Shown here piece after piece: positions 44,247 to 57,571 of a stretch of 64,000 bases of DNA. Numbering within the stretch: position 1 is the first letter of the stretch; each line of letters starts with the position of its first letter. Under the pieces are notes generated by a model. It saw only the letters and a program-made list of their open reading frames with translations. It was not told the DNA's origin and did not search any database. The position numbers and the translations under genes were made by a program. Origin of the DNA: Primula veris (lineage: Eukaryota > Streptophyta > Magnoliopsida > Ericales > Primulaceae); assembly GCA_963682055.1 (NCBI GenBank), contig OY821741.1, positions 18,529,211-18,593,210 of the forward strand, in the 5' to 3' direction.

Positions 44247-44654
44247 GAAATTATGTCCCCATTAAAAACATTCTTGTATCTGCCAAAAAACCAAAGTTTC
44301 AACAAACTCAATACATTTTATCAGCCAAAGAAAAGGCTTTACAATCTAAAATGAAAGTGAAGAAGTTAAGTTAGAGATATTGGTTTCTGATAGACCATAA
44401 TCGGAAGCCTATCAAACCTTCATGTTTTTGTTCAATTTAGCCCTTGTTTGATAAAAAAATTCAAAGTGAGGTATTTTTTTCTTTCTTAAAGTCTGGACTG
44501 CATGACGAATGCACAAAATTTCTCTATTGAACATAACGAATGCACAACATAGTAACAACTAACAATATGTATAACATTTGCTTAGTAGCTACAAATTGTA
44601 TGTAAACTTTGTAATAAAAAATTGTATTGACTCCAGTGAGTAGAAGATTTACAT

Positions 44655-45956
44655 GGGGAGGGATAGAGTACTGCTAAGTTATAGGAATAGTATAATAGGT
44701 CAAATCTTCTATCTGCTATTGTATATTTATTTCCGTGTCCACTTATTTATTTTTATTCAAATTTTAAATTTTCATAACTTATACCACAAATTTATAAACT
44801 TTTATATTATATTGTAATCAAATTTTAAAACATTTGAACATAATATTGTTTTAGACAATTTTTTTAATATTCAATGTTTAATTTACACTAATTTATACAT
44901 TTATTCCAAAATAAATTTTGTATGAATTTTATTTTAAAAATAATTATTGGAATGTATTATAGTAATTGTACAATTTTTTAGAATTTTTTTAGAATTTTTT
45001 TTTTTTGATAAAATAAGCAAGGGGGCACGGAAGGGGTAGAGAAATGGGGTAGAATATTTGGACGGTATAAATGCAAAACATGGACCATTAGATTGAATCT
45101 ATCTTTAATTCTAATATTAATTAGGATAAAAACCATAATTTATAAGAGTAAAAACAGCATAGAAATGGAGAAAGATGCTATAAATCTCCATTTTGCACCA
45201 TATGTATACTGACAAATAAAAGCAAAATATTTGCTTGATTTGTTACCAAAATAAGAAATGGAAACTCTTAACCTGCAAATCTCCAAATTTGCAATTTTAG
45301 TATGTATTTAATAATTTAATTATAGTAGTTGAGAATAGTTTTAAATCAAATGGTCACCTTCAATTTTAAAATCATTGGAGCTCCATAAAGTTCTTCTCCG
45401 TATCTTAATTCCATGGAAGCTGAATCTTAACCCAATAGATATATCTTTACACTTTAATTATTTGATCGAAAATGTTAATAATGGAACAAGGATTGTGGCT
45501 ATCAGGCGATGGAGCCGAGAGAAATTAAATTCGTGCAGAACTTTTGTAAATCATTCTGTTATAATAAACTAATCCAAATAAAATGAGTCTATCAAATTTA
45601 GATTTTTTTTTTTCAAAAATATTCCTATATTTTTTTTATTAATTACAATAATATCATGTTCACATAAAAAAAATAAAAATAATAACTAATAACACTATGT
45701 GTCGCTTTTTAAGAACCAAACATTATTTTAAGTCTTATACTATTTTTTTTTTGTATTATCCACGTATTTATATCATAACTACACTTATTTTTTATATTTT
45801 AATTGCATTACGCGCCACTCACCCAACACGTGGAACACGATTACGAGTTTTAATATAGTTTTTCTCTTAGTTATAATCAATGATAAAGATTTATTTCATC
45901 AACGGTTTATATTTGGCAGTTATACTAGTCATACAACTTAGCACTCCTCTACCCCT
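44655..45956. mobile_element. Possible degenerate TIR element
   Basis: The left arm reads GAGTACTGCTAAGTTATAG... and the reverse complement of 45916-45956 reads GAGGAGTGCTAAGTTGTATG..., an imperfect inverted pair about 1.3 kb apart. No target duplication or coding sequence can be shown. The interior is AT-rich. Confidence 0.3.
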
Positions 45957-46264
45957 TTTCCGCTTTACATTGTTGTGCTCTTATAGTGGAGAAACAGCCC
46001 AAATAACAAGGAGAAAATCTTTTCACGGGTAATGGCTAATTACTATAAGTTTCCTACTTTACAATATTGACTAAATTAAGTCACTTAATCAGATTTGATT
46101 TACAGCTAAGCCAATATCTAATACTAACAAATCATATCATATCTTCTAATAATTTTTGTTAATCATACTCATATCATATATCTTATTTTTCAACATTGTA
46201 TAATAAAAAAAGCATAATATATTTTCTTAGTAGCTTGATAAACCAACACGTAGTTTTCCCATAC
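45957..46264. other. No recognised gene
   Basis: AT-rich spacer leading to the Harbinger relic. A Harbinger terminus might lie here, but I could not pair it with one on the right. Confidence 0.4.
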
Positions 46265-46613
46265 TTGATCGCTTTTAACCTATATTCTTTAATTAGCATC
46301 ATTCCATCCAAAACCGGTTGTTTGCAACATGTCCAAAACTGCATAATATATCATTTCCATTGCTTCACTTTGGACTCAATCTGAGGATTGGCGCACAAAT
46401 CAGTTCCTGGAAATTGAACTTTAAGTTTCATCTCCAATTGTGCACAAATCCCGGCTTGTTTCCATTTTTGTTACGCCATTGTGGCCAAGTAAGTCCCATC
46501 ATGGTCGTCATTAAAGAATCCTCCTCTCGTTTGCCAAACTCGTCGAGAAGTTGCAGAGTTGTTTCTACCCCTACCACTCTTGTTTCCTCGTTGGTTAGTT
46601 TCTGTGTTCTCCA
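46265..46613 (-). pseudogene. PIF/Harbinger ORF1 (Myb/SANT-like) N-terminal relic
   Basis: Starts MENTETNQRGNKSGRGR on the minus strand and reads SRRVWQTR. After one frameshift it continues EEDSLMTTMMGL and GNKPGFVHN; after another come MKLKVQFPGTDLCANPQIES and KVKQWK. This is the trihelix-like Myb/SANT domain that Harbinger transposases need as a DNA-binding partner. At least two frameshifts and a stop make it nonfunctional. It lies downstream of the transposase relic on the same strand. Confidence 0.65.
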
Positions 46614-47321
46614 TTTCTGCATTATGTAAGAAAAAATTTGAACTTGGTAACTTAATAAGTGAAAACCAGGGCTGACTGCAAACTTGAAAATGAAGTTGAG
46701 AAAGTGGACTCAAACATATAAGTTGCAAAACTCCAAAATGGACTGAAAAGAATGGATGATTGCAACTACAAGTAAATAAGCCTGAGTTTTGAGGTTGTAT
46801 TCATTCAAATTTGATCTTTTTTTCTTTTCGTGGCAAAAACATCGAAATAACACAGCTTTTTATATAATCAAGAAATTGCAGTCCATATTAAAGAACTTAC
46901 TAAAATCTGAGCTTAAAAGCTAGAAATTGACAAGGCCTAATTTAGTTGTTTTAACTTTTAAGTATCTGTATTGTCATCCTTATAGGTGTTTAACGTTTTC
47001 ATCAAAATATCACATCCCTATCCAAGAAATGTTCATACATAAACTATACAAATATGTAGCCGCATGTTTTTTTTTAATTTCGAAGATAGTTCAATCTTCA
47101 CCAATCACTTTATTAAACACAAACGACCCCTGACATTGTAATATTTATTAGCTAAATTTTTCATAAATTCATATAAATATAAAATCATATCAAAGAATAA
47201 TGAACCATTCACAGAAATTTGATAGTACATACACTACAAGTTTTTTTTATGCAAGCAACTTACATAATAATCATACCCATAACTATCAAAACATATTAAT
47301 CATGTCTCTATTACAAGTTTT
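46614..47321. other. Spacer between Harbinger ORFs
   Basis: AT-rich sequence between ORF1 and transposase relics, with no further domain seen. Confidence 0.4.
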
Positions 47322-48422
47322 CTATTGTCCTCCTCCTCTGGTGGCTAACCAATCATTATACATTTGCACTACAAATTCATCTCTCCAACTACTCCATTGA
47401 TTGGAGGGCTCAATTGTGTCTATTGGCTCTCCTTCCGATGCCTCCAACATTTGATCATCAAATTCAACCTCAATGAGATCTATTTCCATCAACTTTCCAA
47501 TGTGGTTATGTAGTAGGCAACATGCAGTTATAATACGAACTTGAGTTTTAATAGGGTAAAAACTTGGAATTCGTAAGATAGACCATCGTAGTTTCAACAA
47601 CCCAAAAAATCATTCAATAATATTCCTAGCACTCGAGTATTTTAGGTTACAAATTTCTTCTTTATATCTTGGAAATCGATCCTTTCTCCAAAGATTTAAG
47701 TGGTACCGTGCGTGTCTATAAGGTGCTAGAAACCCACTACCATTTGTGTACCCCACGTCTACCAGAATATAACATCCATTAGGCACATTCAACCCGTTTT
47801 TTTGTGTTATCGAATCATGTAACACACGAGTATCGGCATTCAACTCTTCCCAACCAGAGAGTACATATATAAATTGCATTTTTGGATTACAAAATCATAT
47901 GACATTAGTTGTTAACTGACCTTTTCGGGTCCTAAACTGTGGTGCATATTTTGTAGTGACGTGGACCCTAACATATGTTCCATCAAGGGCATCAAGACAA
48001 CTCTAGCATTGTAAGACATACACATTATTAAAATGTGTATTTAAATATAGGTTATTAGTATCCACAAAATAATTATACTTTACCTCAATATATTTCCAAA
48101 CATGATCAGTACTATAAGTTGCAAAAGGTGTAGGTTTCGCTACTAATTCACTCTGAAGGCGTATAAGACCATGTAGAAAATTATTGAAATGTTTACTAAC
48201 TGTTTGACCAGCCTTTCTAAAATCAAACCCCACCTAACGGTTGATGTGCACTATTTGTGAATGGAATGGATTCGGACCTCTAGTTATGACATTACTAACA
48301 TCAGTACACCCTTCGAGTAAAGTATGCATATTGAGCACAAAAACAACACAAGCGTGATTGACAATATTTACTATTCGTTGGATGACGAGATAGTCTTTGA
48401 AGAGTTGTGCCTTATTGTTCAT
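47322..48422 (-). pseudogene. PIF/Harbinger transposase (DDE_4 type)
   Basis: Cut-and-paste transposase on the minus strand in two exons, 48422-48084 and 48002-47322, joined by an 81-bp GT-AG intron that keeps the frame. Exon 1: start MNNKAQLFKDYLVIQRI, then FRKAGQTVSKHFNNFLHGLI. Exon 2: first catalytic Asp in ALDGTYVRVHV, second in NADTRVLHDSI and DVGYTNGSGFLAPYRHARYH, Glu in SSARNIIE, then LKLRWSILR and QVRIITACCLLHNHIG. Stops in frame at 48234-48236, 47895-47897 and 47610-47612 disable it. No frameshift is evident, so decay is modest. Confidence 0.88.
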
Positions 48423-50009
48423 CTATAAATAATGATCAATTCAAATGACATGTAGTACTCAAGATGCAGCCAAATAAATAGTTATAATTTGAACAATCAA
48501 GCATAATGAATCAGAGTAACTAAAACTATATGAAATACTTTTGACTCAGCTAAGCCTATTAAACATTCTACTAGTATGGATGCTAAAAACAAATTTTTTG
48601 AAAAAAGATTGCCATAGGGAGAAAATGGTTAACTTAACTCATGCATTAGTTCTACATTTGATTTTTACAGACTTAGTATCGGAACTAAATTTCACTTAGA
48701 ACTAAGTTTAAAATAAAGAGAATAAAAAAATCGAACATCTGTGAATTAGAACATATCAAAAGACCAAAATACACTTAGGACTACTCAATTTGATGTTTGA
48801 AAAAAAACTATAAATCGATAAATGTAATATCTACAAATTTGAACAGAGCAAAAGAGCAAATCAATAAATTCATTAAAATGTCAATAGCTGGTAAACCAAA
48901 AGAAGAATTCAAATTAATTTAAAGCTCAAGTAAAGATACAGTCTATTAACACACACACACACAAATATACATACATATATTATGCTAGAAACTAAAAAGT
49001 GTAAAACCTTAATTTGTACATCAAACATATTTCTGCAACTACAAGTTAACAAAATAATCAAATAAATTCGAAGAAAAAATAACATATTAGAAAATTACAT
49101 GTATTGTTGTTGTGTATTGATATATAGTAAAACATTGGTTTGTTGAGATATGGAACTGACTCTGCTAATTGATCCTTTTATAAAACAGATTCCCACTTGT
49201 TACAGAGAAGTGGCACAAAGCTACTGTGGTAGTTGTTCACAAATCTACATGAAATTAGCTTGTTGAGTAAATTAATAAAGGAAAAATAAAATAAAAGAGT
49301 GCAGAAAAATTAAAGATGAAGTGACAAATTGGGTTCAAATTAATAAGCCATAGAGATTTAACTTCAATTTTTTTAACCTTTTTGGTAGATGAAGAGGTAG
49401 ATTCAATTAAAATCGCCATCTACAGTGTATTAGTATTAGTGTATGCATGTATTAATGTATTAGTATTAGTGTATGCATGTATTAATAAGGAGAGATAAAG
49501 GAGATGAGGTGACTTACTATTACCAAAGGTGTAAAGTAAGGATATATTGGTCTTTTTGATGAATGAGACAGGAATGATTTTTTTGTAATAACTCCTCCCC
49601 TGGTATTGTATATACTGGGTGGATATTAGCATCATTTAAAATCTTTTGGGGTATAATAATCCCATGCTTAAATTAGCTATCAAACACAGGTGTTGTGGGC
49701 CCAATAGCATTGGAAGTCCAGTCCCATTCTAATACCAAGGCTATCAAATAAGGCATCAGTGAACTATTTTAATAGAACAGATGGAGTATTATTTGTATCA
49801 AATACTCAAAATCAAGAGTGAAAAAATAAACGCATACAAAGTATAAATGTGAACTATGGAACAAATATTGTAGATAAAATAGATAAGACCGTACATATTT
49901 GTTGTGATAGACATTGTTTACAAAACCAGTTGTTTGACTTATTTTGTATGATATAATCTACTATAGTTAATAGATGGGCCAACACAAAACCATATGTTAA
50001 TGATCTTAG
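48423..50009. other. Spacer with a 30-bp duplication
   Basis: No gene. GTATTAGTATTAGTGTATGC plus ten more bases is repeated exactly in tandem at 49427-49456 and 49457-49486. CCAAGGCTATCAAATAAGGC near 49737 and a similar GCTATCAAACAC near 49676 may be eroded transposon ends. Confidence 0.45.
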
Positions 50010-51389
50010 TGTTGGAAAAATTGTAGGAAAAACATGTTTTAAACATGGTTGTTCCAAGTGGTCACGGACCATCTTTGAGTCAATTTTTGATGAGACTACT
50101 CAGTTTTTCTGAGGCCATACTCAAAGCGTTTGAGTAGCTCGTACGACGAGCTTCGCAACGGTATATCGCATGACCTATTCGGAGGAAGGGTGTGAATGAT
50201 AATTGGACTCGAAGGTTGGTACTCGAAAGAGACAATAAAGCCAATGCTGGAAAATGAGAAAAGAAATGTGATTTAACCCATGAGGGTTATCCCACATTGG
50301 AAAATCATGAGTGATTTTTACAATATATATATTAAGGTATTCCATGTGGATATTAAGTAGTGTGTCCACATACACATGTGTATTGTGTACCACACATGGG
50401 CTTGCTCGTCGGGCGGGCTTGCTCGTTGGGTTTTTAGCACAACGGGAAAAGTGCTCCTGTTCGGGTTTCACCTGTTCGGGAAAAGTGTGCCTGTTCAGGA
50501 AAAGTGCGCCTATTCGGGAAAAGCTTCCAGCAAAGCTGTAACTGTTGCAATAAATATTAATTCATTGCAAAGTTAATACTGCAGTTTCGAATTTCGAAAA
50601 CTGACAGTAGTAAAGTGACTTTAATGGCTGAGATACCCATGTCAACAGATTCACAACATTCATAGATTCTGAAATAAAACACAGCAGCATATATCATCTC
50701 TCAGCATTACATTTTAGAACCAGAGAGAACCACCCACCAACAGCTCGACCTTGACTCGTCGCCAGTTTCCGGCGAGTCATCCGAGACGTTGTACATTGGG
50801 ATCGAAACGCCAACGCAACCAGAAACATCAAGGTGGTTTGGCGAATATCGGTTAAGGGCATACTGTTAACAGTAGCCTCGTCTAAATTTATTTACATTCT
50901 GTTCATTTTAATTTTCGTATTTAAATTCAGTTATTTTAATTCTGTCCATTTCATTTACGTATTTCAATTCTGTCTTTTTTATTTCAGTATTTTAATTTGT
51001 TGTTCTTAGCTGTAGCTTTATATTCTGTTTGTACATTTCTGTAATTTCTTTAAAGTTTTGTTTTTTGCTGTAATTACTATTCTGTAATTTAATTCAGTAA
51101 TTAGAATAGTTTCAATTCAGTCCTGTTATTTCAATTCATATCAGAACAGTCCGGCTGTTAAGTTTATACTTTCCAGTCCGGCAGTTTCTATTAATTGCAA
51201 ATCAGTACATCAGATTATTAATTAATAATAATCTGATAACGTTTGCGTTAATTACTTTTCAGTACCTACATGTTGTAATCAGTTTATTCTATTTCATTTG
51301 GAAATTAATAAAGATTACACTGGTTTTGATTAATTCTTGTTTAGTCCTTTAATTATTGTTAATTGTTATTTCGTACACGGAAACCAACA
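50010..51389. mobile_element. Solo LTR, 1,380 bp
   Basis: Runs TGTTGG...CCAACA and is flanked by perfect 5-bp copies CTTAG at 50005-50009 and 51390-51394. No internal element region remains, as expected after recombination between two LTRs. Its middle (about 50730-50890) shares a core with the LTRs of the copia element at 37281, including CACCAAC.GC.CGACC, GAGTCA, GACGTTGTAC.TTGGGA and GGCGAATATCG.TTAAGGG. Both therefore come from related families, although this LTR is more than twice as long. Confidence 0.88.
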
Positions 51390-51394
51390 CTTAG

Positions 51395-52440
51395 TGCTAA
51401 ATCCAAGTTTTTTTCTACATAAATGCAAACAATTGCAAATTACATAGAAAAATAGAGATTATGTGAAATGATGCTTAATAATATAATAATTGACTCAAAA
51501 ATTACCTAAATATTCTCTAATTAACACCAAATATATATCATTTCATTGTCTAATCGCATATCCTCTCCAACAAGCCACCAAGGTTCTTGAAACACGATTA
51601 GCTCTAATGCCACGTTGTCGCACTTTGGATTTTGTGGAATTTCAGTTGTAAATTTAAATAAAGCATTGTCATGTGTAAACAAACCTTTATGGGTAAAACT
51701 AATATTACATGTGTTTGGTTTAAGATAAAAACAAATGTTGATATATATGCCATATAAGAAAATATTCTTATACCATATTTCAGGCGCATCCAAAAGCTAT
51801 ATATATAGGAAAATATTCTTATACCATATTTCTCTAACAACAAAATTATTCTCTCTTTGCCAAAAAACAAGAGATATATATGTCATATATCAACATATGT
51901 ATAGTAAAAAGATATGATCGCTTCTCATGTCTCAATTTTATAGTATCGAATATTGTGTGTTGATGGTGACTTATTTTTATAAGCTTCTTTTACAATTCAT
52001 GCATATTTTTACGGATCTAATACTGTTTTTTTTTTCATTTGACAATGGTGAACAAATATCATAATACTTGTGGGAATAGCTATATTTTAATACAATGCAT
52101 AGCAATTGCAATATTATGTGTATAGACTGTGATGGAATTTAAGATCTAAGAATTTACAGATTTATATCTATTTTTAATATGTATATATTGCTCCGTTAAG
52201 AGGTGGTTAAATTTATTTATTGTCTCTGATTTTTTTTTAAAAATAAATAAATCTGGTTATTAGAGCTCAAAATATTGTGTATTTATAATTATTGTGTTAT
52301 TATTTTGGTTTATAAGTTGTACTATAGTTACTTGACGACTAATACATTTGTTTGTTTGTTTGTTGATTAGAATTTGTTATATCTTTATTTATTCCATGTA
52401 TATGAAAGAAAAAGATATTGATAAGAGAATTTTATTTGTT
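51395..52440. other. Spacer with a small filler-DNA patch
   Basis: No gene. At 51757-51832 the string AAAATATTCTTATACCATATTTC occurs twice. Between the copies lies CAGGCGCATCCAAAAGCTA, which is also the start of a Harbinger ORF1 exon at about 54226. Confidence 0.6.
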
Positions 52441-53606
52441 TTTACAGCTAACATGAGATCTATTATACGGATGTCTTTAGAAGTATACAATTTATGCGCC
52501 ACCTAACTAGGGAACCTTATCTTAATAGAGATGAACATAGAAAAAAATATTTTGACACTTTAATTACTTATTGTAAAGACCTTTGCTTGCACAATTTTCG
52601 TATGTAAAGACTACTTTTTTAAAACTTTGTCCTGTACTGAAAAATAAAAAGTTATTAACTCCTGGTTTACATGTTTCAATTGAACAACAAATTGTCATGT
52701 TACTTCATATATTAGGTCCTAATGTCCAAAAAAGAATTTTTGGCAGTCGTTTTTTTCGTTTCAACAAAACTGTGTCATTTTCATAAGGTCTTGGAAGCAA
52801 TTTTAAAATTACAAAATGAATTTATAAAGATCCCAACATCGACAACACCGACAGATATCCTAAAAAATCATAAGCATAATCAAACTAATCAGTAATATTT
52901 ATATCCAACGTAAACATGATAGGATATATTCTGAATTTATCGTGTTTATTAGGATTGTATTGGAGAAATTGATGGTATCTGTACTGCTTGATCTTAAAAG
53001 ACGTTTTTGTTGTAGAAAAGATAAGTAAACTCAAAATATAATGATTGTTGTTACCTTTGATTTGAGATTTACTTACATATTAGGAAGTTGGGAAGGGTCA
53101 TCACATGATGCAATTATCTTAGAAGATACATTAACAAGGAGAAATGGGTTTAAAGTTCCCGAATGTACAAAAAATTATTAAAACTAATAATAAATTAAAA
53201 TACACATGCTTTTACCATAATAACTTCTTATTTACATACATGAAAATATTTGTTAGTTTATGAAGGCTATGGAATTCGCAAAGGATTCATTCCTGCATAT
53301 CGGGTTACAAAATATCATCTAAAAGAATATAGTAACTACGATACACAATTCAATCTTCAAAATTCATCTTTAGGCATAACCATAAAAATAGCATTTGTTT
53401 TCTTGAAAAAAAGTTTTAGTTTTTTGACCATTGAACAACACTGGTCTTATGAAACTCAAGTTGAGATGGTTATAGCATGCTGTATATTTCATAAATATAT
53501 ATTGGGTGTTGATCCGAATGACAATATTTTTTTCAAGAGACACAAGAAAATCATACTCAAACACAAAGTTAAACAAGTGCAAGTACAAGATCACAATGAA
53601 AAATAA
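52441..53606 (+). pseudogene. PIF/Harbinger transposase relic, second family
   Basis: Plus-strand transposase in several frames. Landmarks: HLTREPYLNRDEHREKYFD near 52497; FLKLCPVLKNKKLL and LHVSIEQQIVMLLHILGPNV (52610-52730); CIGEIDGICTA near 52957; DLRFTYILGSWEGSSHDAI across 53055-53115; then the open C-terminal stretch from 53250 with GIRKGFIPAYRVTKYHLKEY, NSSLGITIKIAFVFLKK and TQVEMVIACCIFHKYIL. The catalytic order is that of the Harbinger DDE domain. It differs clearly from the minus-strand copy at 47-48 kb, so it is another subfamily. Numerous stops and shifts disable it. Confidence 0.78.
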
Positions 53607-53820
53607 GAGTCGAGGTCAATGAGTGTAAGCAGAAAATTAATTCAATTGCTAGTACTATGTAAAATAGTTACACGAACAATTGATCTTTTGGTGTTACTTG
53701 AGTTTTATGCTTTCATGGTTATAATGTTTTTGTGTTTTGATGGTTGAACAATTTGCTTTTGTTATAATATTGTGCTTAATATATTATTTAATTAATTTAT
53801 TCTATTAGTTTTCTTTTTAG

Positions 53821-54330
53821 ATGGATCCACAAGATGATCAAGTTAAAACTAAAGTCAAACAACAATTTCGATGAGCTGAATTAATGGAACTAGTACTTTT
53901 AAGTTTTAGTTGAAGAGGTAAAAGGACACAAAGTAGATAAAAGTAATAAGAAAACTTCATATGCTCAAGCGGAAAAAGCAATTCATTGGATTTTAATACT
54001 TGTTATAATTCTGATCATGTTGAAAATCGAATTAGAACAATTGAAAAGGAGTTTGCAGAGTACGAAAAATTCAAATGAATAGAACCGGATTTAGGTAAGT
54101 AGAAAGTATGAAGATGCTCACTTGCTCATCAGAAGTTTACAAAACATATTGTGATGTAAGTAATATTTATTTTTTGTCATTTTAATCAATTTTTTTTTTC
54201 TTATATAATTATCCTCTTATTTCAGGCGCATCCAAAAGCTACCCCATATTTAAATAAGCCGACTTTGATGTATGGAGAGGTTACATTGATTTTAGGTGAT
54301 GATCAAGCCACGTGAAGTTTTGCAAAGTCA
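53821..54330 (+). pseudogene. PIF/Harbinger ORF1 (Myb/SANT-like), second family
   Basis: Follows the transposase relic on the same strand. It begins MDPQDDQVKTKVKQQFR, has one early stop and a frameshift, then HKVDKSNKKTSYAQAEKAIHW and HVENRIRTIEKEFAEY. After an intron-like gap with a TTTCAG acceptor it reads AHPKATPYLNKPTLMYGEV. This is the Myb/SANT-like accessory protein of the Harbinger group. Decayed sequence continues to about 54780 without further domains. Confidence 0.7.
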
Positions 54331-57247
54331 AATACCGATGAGCTTAACACAATAAATGATGGTTTTAATAATACCTAAAGTAAGGATAAATAAGTTGATG
54401 AAGAAATTATAAGCACTCAAGAACATAATCTAGAGATTTCTCGCAACTAAAGTTACATGAAAAAAAAATGTTGGATAAGAATTTTCAGATAAATTAAATG
54501 AAGAAAAAGTGTTAGATGAAAAGTTTCAGATAAATTGGATAGACTAACGGATAGCGATGCTAATTTAGTTGCATGACTGATAACCAATACTAATCAAGAT
54601 CACATTAGACCTCTGTATAATGAAATAACAAAGATAGAGGGGTTTGACGAGTCAGACTTGGATGGTTCATTTTATTATCTCAAAAAAAAAATGAAAGAGA
54701 TGCAATGGGATTCAACATAAGAAACTTGTGATGAAAACTTAAAAAAGCCAATGAGGGAACAACAACAACTGAATTGTCTAAAATAAAATAACATAGCGTG
54801 CACACGGTTAAGGATATATATACAACAACCAATATCACGAGCAAGAAATTCTAGGCATCTTCACGGATAGAACGATACATGTACATCAACAAGGAACAAA
54901 ATATACAAAAAACAAGTAAATGAGGTAAGAAAACAATATTGACTTTAAAATATGGGGTATACACACAACCTAACAACTACATATCAACAAAAGTAATAAA
55001 ATATGTGTTAAAAATAAATACAACTACTAACATAAGTCAACGCATAAATAACTAATGATAATCACCTAAATCACTTAATCATCACAATAACAAGTACAAC
55101 TATAACAACATTTCTAAATTATTGGCACTCTTCATTATGTCTACATCTATATATATATTCAGGAATTAGAAAACGTTCACACTTGAGTAACACACACTTT
55201 GGACGGAGCATCACATCATAAGACATTTATGCGAATGAGACACTCAGTCACTTAGACAGAGCACCGGGACTAACTCAAGTTCATCGATATTCCTATCTTG
55301 TCCAAGTTACGCCTATGGATAACACACATCTATAGCCCGATGTAGATAAAACACATCAATCGCTTACTATAGGTAACACTCATCTATAGTTTACACATAC
55401 ACATCGATCACCACCACATCACACATCACCAACAATCTTACCCTATTACTTACACGTTTACAGTAAAAAAATTCACTTATCACAAGCATCATCACTTTAT
55501 TTACTAATACTACATATTAAGAAAACCACAAATATACTATAATCGCACGTTCGTATTTAATAGAACTATTAAACAACAATAAATTCTTTAAAACCAAATA
55601 ACTACAATATGAACTAAATAAATAGACATGCTATACTAATCAACAAGATCAAAAATAAAACACTATTTAAACAAATTCTCACCCTGAATGTTATTTTTTA
55701 ATACATTAGCAGAGTTATTATTATTTTGAAATGTTACACTAACTGATTAACATAATTGATTCGACCATAATATTGTCATATTCTATTATTATTTATAATA
55801 GATAAACAACCTATATTATGCGTAAATAGGTATTTTTACATCTGTTTATTGATTTTCTATATTTTGGGACCATTTATACATTTTTATTGGAACTTGTCCT
55901 TTTTAGGAGGAATTATGTGAAGATAGGAACTGAAGGGACTCAAAGTGCAAGTTGGAGAAGATAAAGAACCTAAATAAAGCATTTGAAATGGCTAAACTCG
56001 GTCAAAAGATCATGCATTGGGGAGCAATGAAAAGAGCAAGCCAAAAAGGAAATAAAATCTGTTCTCCATCAGATGATCGAATCAGACACGTTGATCCGGA
56101 TCAGTCAACCTTCCGCCGTCACAAATTAATGACATGGCGCATTATGATTCGCTAATAGAGCTTTGATTTGGATCAGCCATCACTGATCCGAATCAGTCAT
56201 TTTAGGGTTTTAGGCCGTGATTTTTGCTGAGCAGACTTGTATAAATACCATAGAACTACAATATTTTTATAGGCCGTTTTTATTAACGAAAACCATTTTT
56301 TTTATTTCTTCTTTCTACATTATTTTTACCTTCCTCCTTGCCTTATAAAATTATATTTATAATTTTATTCTTATTTTTACTAATTTTATTGTTCCTCTAT
56401 TGTCAATTTGCTGAGCTTGTTCCTTCTTCTTCATCCTTGCAAATTATCTTACAAGTAATATTGCTCTTTACCCTTTTCTTATTATTTGAACAATTTAATT
56501 ATTTGAATGCTTGTTAGTTAGCTAGTTGCAACGGAAGATTTGACATCCCTCACCGCAATTATTTATCCTTGCATGTTAGTATAGTAAACTTTATTTATAA
56601 ATTAAAGGCGCGAGCCAAATCATGATAAAAACAATTTAAAAAAAACTTATCTTAAATATATTTTAACAAATACATTGTGTCCGTGGACGAATCTTACTTA
56701 CCACAGTAAAAATATGGTAAGTCATCGTGCTCTTTCGAGGTAAAAAAGTGATTTATATTTTGAACATGTTTTGATCCCGACCAATAATCTCCAAAACAAC
56801 TTTGTCACCTTGTCAAACATTTAAATACATAACATACTACTGCAAATAACTTAGGCAGTCAATCAGAACATTAGAATACTAAATACACAAGGCAAATAAC
56901 CAAAATAGTTAAGGCACAATTAAAGTTTGGATCATTTTCTTACCCCTTACCAAAAAGAACGAGAGCTTGTTTATAAAACTATCGAATTAAATCCGAAACA
57001 AATCACAAACCAAATTTATTGAATCTAGATACCATGTGAAGATCCCACAGCCTGGTAGAGCTCGAATAGTAGGTCAAGAAAAATGTATTTGATTACGAAA
57101 AAGGACACTCGAAGACCCCAATAACAACCTCCATACAAGCTACCTTTGGAACCCGAAAACACCACATCCACCCGATGCCGGCCACTTATGAGGCTGGTCG
57201 GTGGAGTTGGTCATGGTTTGGTCGAGTCTCTCTCAATCGTGTCTGGA
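54331..57247. other. Unassigned repeat-like spacer
   Basis: About 2.9 kb with no gene. At 56090-56210 the phrase GATCCGGATCAGTCA and variants (GATCAGCCATCACTGATCCGAATCAGTCA) recurs, followed by a TTAGGGTTTTAGG block and a TATAAATACC box at 56240. This looks like an LTR or promoter region of an unidentified element. I could not find its partner or target duplication. Confidence 0.35.
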
Positions 57248-57571
57248 CTCTATACTTTCACCCCATTTTAGTTTAATAAGTGACTTTACTACCAATAATT
57301 ATTTCTAGTACCCTCTACTTTAACAATCTCATAATTTTATACCCTACCGTTAGTTTTTGGATGAAATGATGACATGTCGAATGTCATTACCGCCACATCA
57401 TCCATTTCCGTTAGATAGAGGGATATTTTGGTATTTTTGGTCACTGCCATGTCATCATTCCATCCAATAGTTAACGTTAGGGTACAAAACCATGATATTT
57501 TGAAAGTAGATGGTACTAAAGAAAAAAATTGTAGTATAAGGCACTAAACCGAAATGGGGTGTAAGTAGAGG
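57248..57571. mobile_element. Foldback MITE
   Basis: The two halves are inverted copies. The left half contains CTCTATACTTTCACCCCATTTTAG and AGTACCCTCTACTTTAACAATCTCAT. The right half, reverse complemented, contains CTCTACTTACACCCCATTTCGG and AGTACCATCTACTTTCAAAATATCAT. About 324 bp, noncoding. Family not decided. Confidence 0.65.

Noticed and set aside
45375..45572. Possible Helitron helicase fragment (NGTRIV-like string)
   Set aside because: Only five or six residues match and the surrounding residues do not; no Helitron ends seen.
46318..46629. Plus-strand 103-codon ORF
   Set aside because: It is the opposite strand of the Harbinger ORF1 relic, whose Myb/SANT motifs read on the minus strand.
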